Of a stretch of DNA of 11,969 bases, positions 5,881 through 11,969 are shown piece by piece. The notes beneath the pieces are model-generated. The model saw only the letters and a list, made by a program, of their open reading frames with translations. It searched no databases and was not told the origin of the DNA. The DNA comes from CAYOZL01 sp964408435 (GTDB lineage Bacteria > Bdellovibrionota_C > UBA2361 > SZUA-149 > CAYOZL01). A program made the translations under genes and the position numbers. The DNA lies in contig CAYOZL010000066.1 of the NCBI GenBank assembly GCA_964408435.1, forward strand, positions 1 to 11,969, read 5' to 3'. Numbering within the stretch: the stretch's first letter is position 1; every line of letters begins with the position of its first letter.

Positions 5881-6569
5881 ATTACCGGCACTGTAGATTT
5901 TACTAATTTATAATTCTTATCCGACTCCATCCAGTCGATATCTAAACCATTAGACCTTAAAGCAACAGATTTTTTATCGTTAAAGCCAATAAGTTGTTCC
6001 GTATCAAATTCAGTTCCTAAATCGATAGGTAGGCGATGAAAAACATTTTTATTCTGTTTATCAAAAACTGCTATTTGGTGAACTCTACTTCGCTTTTTAT
6101 TTTGTTTAAAGTCCTGACGAACATACTTCAAGCTAGACTCAAGTAAATTAGACTTTCTTAATTTAGACTGCGCTAATTCAGACTCCACCACTTTAGATCC
6201 AGTTAAGCTTTTAGTTAAGTTTTTAAATAAATTTATTTCAGACTGTCCATGCAAGTTTGCACCTAAAACAAAAGCACAAAGAGAACACATTGCAGCAAAT
6301 GCATAGCCCTTAACTGGTATGTAATACCAAGGCTTTTGTTTTACCACTGGCTTTTTAATCTCTGCTTCTATTTTATCCCAAATCATTTCAGAACGTTCTT
6401 TAGAGATATTAGTCTCTAATTTTTTTTGAAAATGACCTCGTAATTCTGAGCGCAACTTTAGAAGTTGAGAATATTCTTCTTGATTACTCTCTAAAAGACC
6501 TTTCCTATGCTCATCAGGAAGCTCTCCATCTAGATACAAGTTTAATAATTTAGAATCTTTATCGCTCAT
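5865..6569 (-). CDS. Probable membrane anti-sigma factor
   Basis: This 234-residue protein probably holds the neighbouring ECF sigma factor inactive at the inner membrane. The N-terminal cytoplasmic part has the anti-sigma hallmark LLNLYLDGELPDEHRKGLL (about 8-26), followed by charged helices. It lacks the His-x3-Cys-x2-Cys zinc motif of ZAS-type anti-sigmas, so it belongs to the zinc-free kind. One membrane helix (about 87-105, GYAFAAMCSLCAFVLGANLHG region) leads to a periplasmic C-terminal domain of about 130 residues ending PVIWVSD, a tail I have seen in delta-proteobacterial anti-sigmas. It starts 30 bases after the sigma gene stop, and its 3' end overlaps the next gene by 16 bases. No helix typical of proteolysis control can be named. 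Partnership with the sigma factor is inferred from order and domain pattern. Confidence 0.82.
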   Translation of the reverse strand: MSDKDSKLLNLYLDGELPDEHRKGLLESNQEEYSQLLKLRSELRGHFQKKLETNISKERSEMIWDKIEAEIKKPVVKQKPWYYIPVKGYAFAAMCSLCAFVLGANLHGQSEINLFKNLTKSLTGSKVVESELAQSKLRKSNLLESSLKYVRQDFKQNKKRSRVHQIAVFDKQNKNVFHRLPIDLGTEFDTEQLIGFNDKKSVALRSNGLDIDWMESDKNYKLVKSTVPVIWVSD

Positions 6570-6599
6570 TTTTTTCTACTACTCAGTATGCCTCTCTGA

Positions 6600-7256
6600 T
6601 TATAACAAGTCCTTTAAGTTTTCTTGTAAATATTTTCTAGCGCTATGAAGCCTGCTCATAACTGTTCCTTTTGAACATCCAAGAACTTCACTAATTTGCT
6701 TATAGGAAAACCCATCTACTTCTCTAAGCATAACTGCTGCTCTATGCTCAGGAGATAAGTCCTCTAATGCCTTGCTAATTCTATCTCCAATATTTTTATT
6801 TTTATAAGCAGTCTCAGGGTCGTTAATATTACCAATGTATTTATTTGGATTTTGCCCACTAGCTCTAGATAAAACATCTAAAGTTGATGGAGTATCTGTG
6901 CCTGATTCTCTTTTTTTATAAGCTTTCCTTGAAAGGTCTATGCATAAATTAAAAACAATTCTGTATATCCAAGTATAAAAACTAGAGTTACCTTTAAAAG
7001 ATCCTATATTTCTATGTGCCTTAATAAACGCATTTTGCACTATATCTTCTGCATCTTCAGGATTATTTGAAACCCCAATTGCTACTGAAATTAATCTTTT
7101 ATGGTAGCGTTCATAAAGCTGTTTAAAAGCATCTAGATCCCCTGATTTAAACTTAGCTACTAACTGCTTGTCTGAATCAATATCAACTATATTATCTGCC
7201 GTATTACTACTTACGCTAGAATGTTGTTTTTTATTACCCAACACTAATGTGCCCAT
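6600..7256 (-). CDS. ECF (RpoE-type) RNA polymerase sigma factor
   Basis: A 218-residue sigma-70 family factor of the extracytoplasmic-function group, which redirects RNA polymerase to a stress or envelope regulon. Region 2 (about 34-113) contains DLDAFKQLYERYHKRLISVA, the DAEDIVQNAFIKAH core-binding and -10 recognition helix (68-81), and GNSSFYTWIYRIVFNLCIDL. A linker of about 40 residues leads to region 4 (about 158-213) with LSPEHRAAVMLREVDGFSY and the -35-binding helix-turn-helix ISEVLGCSKGTVMSRLHSAR. A non-conserved N-terminal tail of about 30 residues is present. The ATG at 7254-7256 was chosen over an in-frame codon five positions upstream because GGAGG lies six bases before it. That ATG overlaps the polA stop by one base (TAATG), so it is coupled to polA translation. 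The anti-sigma gene follows. Confidence 0.95.
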   Translation of the reverse strand: MGTLVLGNKKQHSSVSSNTADNIVDIDSDKQLVAKFKSGDLDAFKQLYERYHKRLISVAIGVSNNPEDAEDIVQNAFIKAHRNIGSFKGNSSFYTWIYRIVFNLCIDLSRKAYKKRESGTDTPSTLDVLSRASGQNPNKYIGNINDPETAYKNKNIGDRISKALEDLSPEHRAAVMLREVDGFSYKQISEVLGCSKGTVMSRLHSARKYLQENLKDLL

Positions 7257-9970
7257 TATTCTCCTCCCCAACGCTGACTAACTCTTGCTTCTACTTTAAG
7301 TGGAACGCTTAACTTAACTGCGTTTTCCATCTCCCTAACTACAAGTGCAAAAACAGGCTCAGCAAGCTTTTTGGAGGTTTCTATAATAAGTTCATCATGA
7401 ACTTGAAGAACCATTCTTGCATTTTGCGAGTATTTAGCCAAACTTTGATTTAAGTTTATCATTGCCTTTTTAATAATTTCAGCAGCAGTTCCTTGTATCG
7501 GAGCATTAAGTAAAGAACGCTCAGAGTAGCCATAGTCTCTACCCGAACTATCTATATCTTGCTTATATCTTCTTCTTCCAAACAAGGTTTCTACGTAGCC
7601 TAAAATATCCATATCGCTTCTTAGACGATCGAAATAATCTAAAACACTAGGGTATCTTGCAAAATATTTATCTATGTATTCCTGGGCTTGATCTCTACTA
7701 ATTTCAAGCTCTCTAGCAAGCCTAAATGCCCCCATTCCATAGATAATTCCAAAATTAATGGTTTTAGCAATTCTCCTTAATTCTTTCTTATCAGCAAATA
7801 AATCTGCCCCAAAAAGCTCTTGAGCTGTTTTACTATGAATATCTTCGCCAGTAACAAAAGCCCTCGTTAATGCCTCGTCTTCACTTAAATGAGCAAGTAT
7901 TCTTAACTCAATTTGAGAATAATCAGCGATGATAAAAGTAGAGTCTTCTTTTGCACAAAAAGCATTTCTAATCCTTCTTCCATTTTTACTTTTTATCGGA
8001 ATATTTTGTAAATTAGGATTACTAGAACTTAATCTTCCAGTTGCAGTAATAGCTTGATTAAAACTAGCATGTAGTCTTTTAGTTTCCTCGCTCACTAGCG
8101 GTGGAAGAGCATCTACATAAGTTGACTTAAGTTTATAATAAGCTCTGTAGCTAAGAATTAGATCTACAATCTCATGCTGACCTTTAAGTTTTTCTAGAGT
8201 TACTGAATTAGTAGAATAAGCAGTTTTATTTTTCTTAATACCTTTTGTAGAAATACCAAGCTTATCAAATAAAACTTCACTTAACTGTTTAGGTGAATTA
8301 ATATTAAATTCTTCTCCTACAACAGCATAAATTCTTTTAGTTAAATCTTCTAGCTCAGTTCCAAATTCTTTACTTAAGCCATCTAAATAATCAGTATCAA
8401 TTTTTATTCCTGCTGTTTCTATATCAGCAAGCACTGGGACTAAAGGCATCTCTATTTCAGTAAATAAAGATAAAGCTGTGCTAAATTCTTCTTTATCAAG
8501 TTCTTTTTTAAGAGCATTTCTAACTTTCAATGTGGCATCTGCATCATGGCAGGCATATTTTGAGAGCCTGCTAAATGGTAGCTCCAATAAAGAAGAAGCT
8601 TTAGATTCTGCATTTTTAACCAACTCATCATAAGTAAGCATCGACTCCCCTAGATGCTTATAGGCAAGTGATTTTAGACCATAATCTCTTTTATCAGGGC
8701 TTAGAACATGCGCTGCTAACATCGTATCGAAATCTACACCCTCAACTTCAATCCCTTTAGCTTCAAGCACTTCGATATCGAACTTAATATTTGCACCAAA
8801 TTTTTTAATTTCTTTATCTGCAAAAATCTTCGAGAAAACTTTCTTAAAATCTTCTAGATCAACTAAACTCGCACTAGGATCGAATGAAGAAAAGCCAACA
8901 AAATAAGCTTTGTCTTCTTCTAAACTAAAAGAAACACCGATTAAATGACAACTAAGAGGATCCAAAGAGCTAGTTTCTGTATCAAAAGCAAAACTACCTT
9001 TAGCTTTAATTTGCTTAGCTAAATCTTTTAAATCTTTTTTTTCTAAAACTTTATACTCTTTATCTTTTAATTCTTTTTTAGAATTCTTAAAAACAGAATT
9101 AACTTTTGATAAAATAGAATTAAATTCTAATTCATTAAAAAGTATTTCAAGCTCATCATGAATAGGGCCTTCCCAAGTTAACTCATTATAGTCTTTTACT
9201 TTATTAAAAGGTTTAACCTTATAATCTAAATCAATTAAACTTTGAGACAAACGCATTTGCTCAATTGAGCCTTCTATTTTAGCCTGAACTCCTTTTGCAC
9301 CTCTTAATTTTTCAATGTCTTTAATTTTATCAACATTTTTGATCATCTTATCGATGTCACCAAATTCCTGAATTAACCTCTGAGCAGTTTTAGGCCCTAC
9401 TCCCCTAACCCCTGGAATATTATCTGAAGTGTCTCCAATTAAAGAAAGATAATCTCTAATCTGTTCTGGCTTTACACCAAACTTATCTATTACTGCTTGG
9501 TCATTATAGTTAATATCTCTCATTGCATCCCAAACAACTACATTATCATTAACTAACTGAGTTAAATCTTTATCTCCGCTAACAATTACTACTTTGTTAT
9601 CTTCACTAGCCAAATTAACTGTAAGCGTTGCAATAATATCATCTGCTTCAAAACCTTCTTTTTCATAACAAACAAGCCCTAGTGCTTTTGCTATCTTTCT
9701 AAAGTATGGCATTTGAGGAACAAGGTCTTCTGGGCACTCATCGCGATTGGCTTTATACTCAGAGTAAATCTCATGTCTAAAAGTTGGCTTTCCTGTATCA
9801 AAAGCTACAGCAATTGATGAAGCTTGCTTATCTTTAATCAGCTTCATTATCATTCTAGAAAAACCTAGAAGAGCATTTGTTGGTAATCCCTGAGAGTTGC
9901 TCAAAGGAGCAACAGCGTAATAAGCTCTAAAAATATAGCCAGAGCCATCTACTAAGTAAGTTGTATTCAT
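7256..9970 (-). CDS. polA: DNA polymerase I
   Basis: The 904-residue enzyme removes RNA primers, fills gaps and repairs DNA. All three domains are intact. The 5'-3' exonuclease/flap domain covers about 1-290, with LVDGSGYIFRAYYA, the metal-binding EADDIIATL (109-117), SGDKDLTQLV (131-140) and the helix-hairpin-helix GVRGVGPKTAQ. The 3'-5' proofreading domain (about 300-490) keeps its catalytic set: D330 and E332 in FDTE, D398 in KFDIE, and Y472/D476 in YACHD. The polymerase domain has motif A DYSQIELR (683-690), motif B RRIAKTINFGIIYGMG (732-747, with K736, F740 and Y744) and motif C QVHDE (856-860). The phenylalanine at 740 is the natural sugar-discriminating residue. Length is normal. There is no Shine-Dalgarno site; a 16-bp palindrome lies 16 bases before the ATG. 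The stop overlaps the sigma gene start. Confidence 0.98.
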   Translation of the reverse strand: MNTTYLVDGSGYIFRAYYAVAPLSNSQGLPTNALLGFSRMIMKLIKDKQASSIAVAFDTGKPTFRHEIYSEYKANRDECPEDLVPQMPYFRKIAKALGLVCYEKEGFEADDIIATLTVNLASEDNKVVIVSGDKDLTQLVNDNVVVWDAMRDINYNDQAVIDKFGVKPEQIRDYLSLIGDTSDNIPGVRGVGPKTAQRLIQEFGDIDKMIKNVDKIKDIEKLRGAKGVQAKIEGSIEQMRLSQSLIDLDYKVKPFNKVKDYNELTWEGPIHDELEILFNELEFNSILSKVNSVFKNSKKELKDKEYKVLEKKDLKDLAKQIKAKGSFAFDTETSSLDPLSCHLIGVSFSLEEDKAYFVGFSSFDPSASLVDLEDFKKVFSKIFADKEIKKFGANIKFDIEVLEAKGIEVEGVDFDTMLAAHVLSPDKRDYGLKSLAYKHLGESMLTYDELVKNAESKASSLLELPFSRLSKYACHDADATLKVRNALKKELDKEEFSTALSLFTEIEMPLVPVLADIETAGIKIDTDYLDGLSKEFGTELEDLTKRIYAVVGEEFNINSPKQLSEVLFDKLGISTKGIKKNKTAYSTNSVTLEKLKGQHEIVDLILSYRAYYKLKSTYVDALPPLVSEETKRLHASFNQAITATGRLSSSNPNLQNIPIKSKNGRRIRNAFCAKEDSTFIIADYSQIELRILAHLSEDEALTRAFVTGEDIHSKTAQELFGADLFADKKELRRIAKTINFGIIYGMGAFRLARELEISRDQAQEYIDKYFARYPSVLDYFDRLRSDMDILGYVETLFGRRRYKQDIDSSGRDYGYSERSLLNAPIQGTAAEIIKKAMINLNQSLAKYSQNARMVLQVHDELIIETSKKLAEPVFALVVREMENAVKLSVPLKVEARVSQRWGGE
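7261..7269 (-). promoter_or_regulatory. Shine-Dalgarno site of the sigma factor gene
   Basis: GGGGAGGAG on the minus strand lies within the last codons of polA (…W-G-G-E-stop), and ATG follows four bases later. It fixes the sigma start at 7256 and gives the sigma gene its own strong loading site despite the overlap. Confidence 0.8.
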
Positions 9971-9985
9971 TAGGTAGTATTAAAA

Positions 9986-10001
9986 AATTACTTAAGTAAT
10001 T
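9986..10001. promoter_or_regulatory. Perfect palindrome upstream of polA
   Basis: AATTACTTAAGTAATT is a perfect 16-bp palindrome in the 69-bp gap between the EpsI-type gene and polA. Read on the minus strand it is followed by TTTT, so it could be a weak AT-only terminator for the upstream pair (6-bp stem, TTAA loop). Alternatively it could be an operator for polA. TTGCAA (9999-10004) overlaps it as a weak -35 candidate. Neither reading is secure. Confidence 0.35.
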
Positions 10002-10039
10002 GCAATTTTATGACTAAAGATTACCGAGTATTTCTGACG

Positions 10040-10735
10040 CTAAGAAGGGCTCTTCGCTGGGTTATTTATTTTATCCACTAAATAAGGTGTTAAGTCATTT
10101 AAAAACTTAGTTAAAATTTTATCAGACTTTTCATTCTCTATTTTATTACCACTACTAGATCTAATTTGAGTATAAGCCTCTACAATTCCTCCATCCGAAC
10201 GACTTCCGGACATTGTCTGTAAACTTATATTTAGTAAAGCTTTCCACTCTTGTGCATAAAACTTTTTACCTGCAAAAAAGTAGTAATGAAATAAATATTT
10301 TTTATCTTTTAAGTCTGCATAAACTTTCTTAAATGGGATTTTTAAATTTCCCAAACTCATATTCGTTAGCTCTCTTTTACCCAATTGCCAACCATTTGAT
10401 GGCAAGCATAAAACAGGAGAATGCTTTGCAGCTTGATGCTCACCATTTTGTTTTTTCCAATAGCCTATATATAAATAAACTATATCCCCGTTCTCATTTT
10501 GATAAACTCTTTTAGCGTATTTATCTAATTGTAATATAAGTTTTGACTTATCATCTAAACCTGCTGAATCTTGTCCTTTCCAACCTGCAAACTCATACGG
10601 TAATTCTTCTAAAGCTATTTCCGTATCAGCAACTTTAAGAAAATCACCAGATAATGCTCCTACCAAGAGCAAAGCTATGCCTAATAATAAAGCAGCAATC
10701 TTAGTTCCTAATGAATTTTGATACAGTTCAAACAT
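10040..10735 (-). CDS. EpsI-family exosortase-associated protein
   Basis: A protein of 231 residues from the ATG at 10733-10735; a GTG two codons upstream is also possible. One membrane helix (about 13-32) is followed by a periplasmic domain. It matches the EpsI pattern that I know from exosortase loci: YIGYWKKQNGEH (89-100), HSPVLCLPSNGW (105-116), a central YYFFAGKKFYAQEWKALL stretch and GSRSDGGIVEAYT near 177-189. The conserved Cys110 and the HSP motif suggest an enzymatic or binding site, but the biochemical role of the family is not established. It can be encoded next to exosortase or fused to its C terminus; here it is separate and overlaps the exosortase stop codon by eight bases, so the two are made together. 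No Shine-Dalgarno site is obvious. Confidence 0.88.
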   Translation of the reverse strand: MFELYQNSLGTKIAALLLGIALLLVGALSGDFLKVADTEIALEELPYEFAGWKGQDSAGLDDKSKLILQLDKYAKRVYQNENGDIVYLYIGYWKKQNGEHQAAKHSPVLCLPSNGWQLGKRELTNMSLGNLKIPFKKVYADLKDKKYLFHYYFFAGKKFYAQEWKALLNISLQTMSGSRSDGGIVEAYTQIRSSSGNKIENEKSDKILTKFLNDLTPYLVDKINNPAKSPS

Positions 10736-11591
10736 CAGCACTCATTTTGTTTAATCTTTCTAAGAAATATCCAAAACTATAAATCAGCGGTAAACCTACT
10801 ATAAATACAATCAACCCAGAGAACGTATGAAAGAATCCTGTTGCAGAATCTGGGTCATAAAAATGCGCTAAAACTCCAGTAGTAGCTACTCTAAAAACAT
10901 TTAGGACTACTGCAACTAACAATGAAAAAACAATCATCAAGACTTGTTGTAAACGACTTATTTTTAAAAAATAATTAATAATTATAGCTAATGTAAGCAT
11001 AGCCATAGCAGACCTCATCCCACTACACGCCTCTTCTACTAAAAGCTTCATTCCAGGAATTTCTATTATATTTCCAGTAATATATGTTGGGACCCCTAAA
11101 GCAACCAGAACTACGGCACTTACTTTTGCAGCTAAAACCTGCAGTGGCCAAAAAATCCTCAACACCATTGAATCTGGCAAAGGCTTTGCCATTAACAACA
11201 ACATCACCGGTGAAAGAGATACAAGCGTAAAAGTTTTTCCAAAAGTAAGATATATTACACTTAACACAACAGGGAAAAATGATATCCAACTAGTGTAATT
11301 AATTCCCGTTGCTTGGCCAGTAAGAAATACAATTAATCCGCCTATTAAAAAGATTAGTGGTAAAATAATTTTACCATTATCTTTTTTTGACTCGAGTAAC
11401 TTTTCTTTAATATAATCTTTTTGATCCCAAATCATGTAAAGAGAAACAATTGGGAGAAGTAAACCATGAGAATAGTCGTCATCTGTATAACAAATTCGCG
11501 CTATTTCCTTTAGAGTTGAATAAAAAAGATAGCCGATCGCTAAAAATGAAAATAAGGCTAGAAGCTTATCAATTGTATAAGATTTTCTCAT
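10728..11591 (-). CDS. Exosortase (archaeo/exosortase family)
   Basis: A 287-residue integral membrane cysteine protease-transpeptidase that recognises a C-terminal sorting tag such as PEP-CTERM, cleaves it and probably attaches the protein to a surface glycan or lipid. The catalytic triad is present: C189 in VEEACSGMRS, R234 in NVFRVATTG and H255 in GFFHTFSG. About eight hydrophobic segments span the protein, with the early SHGLLLPIVSLYMIW motif (41-55) and GNIIEIPGM (173-181) typical of the family. I cannot assign the subtype (XrtA, B, D or other) by eye. The next gene encodes its usual EpsI-type partner. No protein in this window has a recognisable sorting tag, so substrates lie elsewhere. 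A small ORF ends five bases upstream of the start codon, and no Shine-Dalgarno site is evident. Confidence 0.95.
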   Translation of the reverse strand: MRKSYTIDKLLALFSFLAIGYLFYSTLKEIARICYTDDDYSHGLLLPIVSLYMIWDQKDYIKEKLLESKKDNGKIILPLIFLIGGLIVFLTGQATGINYTSWISFFPVVLSVIYLTFGKTFTLVSLSPVMLLLMAKPLPDSMVLRIFWPLQVLAAKVSAVVLVALGVPTYITGNIIEIPGMKLLVEEACSGMRSAMAMLTLAIIINYFLKISRLQQVLMIVFSLLVAVVLNVFRVATTGVLAHFYDPDSATGFFHTFSGLIVFIVGLPLIYSFGYFLERLNKMSADV

Positions 11592-11596
11592 ATATC

Positions 11597-11818
11597 TTAA
11601 ATTATATAACCTATTTTTTTATCCATTTTATCATTCATACTATCTATCATTTTCTTAGTTATACCACCAGCTTGAGTATACCCATATTCAAAACAAAGAA
11701 AGGTTTGCATTTTACTTTTCTTTTTAGATGAGAAACATGGAAAATTATTTAAGACTCTAGAATCCTCTCCCAATTCTAATAATGAACAAGTACGCGAAGT
11801 AACTATACTCAAATACAT
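11597..11818 (-). CDS. Possible small Cys-containing protein
   Basis: A 73-residue ORF from the ATG at 11816-11818; a GTG 11 codons upstream would overlap the preceding gene. No family is recognised. It has three cysteines (11, 28, 42), a lysine-rich middle (SSKKKSK) and a polar helical end (KKMIDSMNDKMDKKIGYII). There is no signal peptide or membrane helix. Support for being real: it is packed seven bases after the upstream stop and five bases before the exosortase ATG, as in an operon, and its codons look like those of neighbouring genes. Against: no Shine-Dalgarno site, no known homology and a short length. It could instead be a spacer or the remnant of a longer gene. Confidence 0.4.
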   Translation of the reverse strand: MYLSIVTSRTCSLLELGEDSRVLNNFPCFSSKKKSKMQTFLCFEYGYTQAGGITKKMIDSMNDKMDKKIGYII

Positions 11819-11825
11819 TACATAA

Positions 11826-11969
11826 CTAGTTACAGCCAATCCTTGAAGCACTTATAACTAGATCATCTAAATACCTTATAGAAGATTGATTAGGATGAAT
11901 TTGAGGATTTTTTGCTCTCGCTCCATTCGAATACCAACCTCCAAACATTACAAAATCTAATTTATGATT
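11826..11969 (-). CDS. C-terminal end of a probable secreted protein
   Basis: An open frame enters from the right edge and stops at TAG (11826-11828), giving the last 47 residues of a protein whose start is outside the window. The end contains FVMFGGWYSNGARAKNP and RYLDDLVISASRIGCN. The 'W-Y...Y-x-D-D-hydrophobic-V-I-S...IGC' ending is the kind of closing strand I associate with secreted jelly-roll (concanavalin-like) carbohydrate-active or binding proteins, and a final Cys suggests a disulfide. This is a tentative fold impression, not a family assignment. If it belongs to the same operon as the exosortase, a polysaccharide-related role would fit. It does not end in a PEP-CTERM tag. Confidence 0.6.
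   Translation of the reverse strand, partial: NHKLDFVMFGGWYSNGARAKNPQIHPNQSSIRYLDDLVISASRIGCN

Noticed and set aside
10333..10515. 60-codon plus-strand reading frame
   Set aside because: Antisense to the EpsI-type gene, with no ribosome site or family signature.
11023..11289. 88-codon minus-strand reading frame in another phase
   Set aside because: Out-of-frame shadow inside the exosortase gene, covering its catalytic cysteine region.
11450..11731. 93-codon plus-strand reading frame
   Set aside because: Antisense to the exosortase start and the small ORF; the product is an AT-driven Tyr/Ile/Phe run.
11826..11851. GTG start extending the small ORF to 84 residues
   Set aside because: It would overlap the C-terminal codons of the upstream gene; the ATG at 11818 avoids this and fits operon spacing.

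Overview
This is an AT-rich (roughly one third G+C by eye), densely packed stretch of a bacterial chromosome. The cell is most likely a Gram-negative, delta-proteobacterium-like organism. The reasons are proteins with Sec signal peptides, a type IV pilin with the G^FTLIELL signature, an ECF sigma / membrane anti-sigma pair whose anti-sigma ends in a VIWV-type tail, and an exosortase with an EpsI-type partner. The lineage is inference from style only. UGA is used as a stop and UGG as Trp, so the code looks standard. Clear Shine-Dalgarno sites are rare: only rpsI and the sigma factor gene, both overlapped by the gene before them, have strong ones.

Left end (1-2117): rpsD (ribosomal protein S4) closes with a strong intrinsic terminator and is not followed by rpoA. 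Next come a minus-strand exported protein and a plus-strand small basic protein, which diverge from a 55-bp gap holding two back-to-back -10-like boxes. A minus-strand type IV pilin follows. Middle left (2118-4702): a hypothetical gene and a membrane GT2 glycosyltransferase form a two-gene plus-strand unit. It converges on the rplM-rpsI operon (L13 and S9), whose stop and start codons overlap as TAATG.

Middle (4703-5394): a small helical hypothetical gene, then a 188-bp intergenic region that is almost entirely inverted repeats: one 49-bp hairpin and one 77-bp hairpin, with matching promoter-like boxes placed symmetrically around the first. This is the least explained structure in the window.

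Right half (5395-11969, all minus strand, read right to left): the end of a probably secreted protein gene, a small Cys-containing ORF, an exosortase and an EpsI-family protein form one tight cluster. After a 69-bp gap come polA (complete DNA polymerase I with intact proofreading site), an ECF sigma factor, its probable membrane anti-sigma factor and an exported protein. polA and the sigma gene overlap by one base, and the anti-sigma and exported-protein genes overlap by 16 bases. DNA polymerase I and an extracytoplasmic regulatory module therefore appear to be translated from a shared message. No PEP-CTERM-like substrate for the exosortase is encoded here. No tRNA, rRNA, CRISPR array or transposase gene was seen. 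The only stretch above 300 bases whose coding content is uncertain is 11592-11969.
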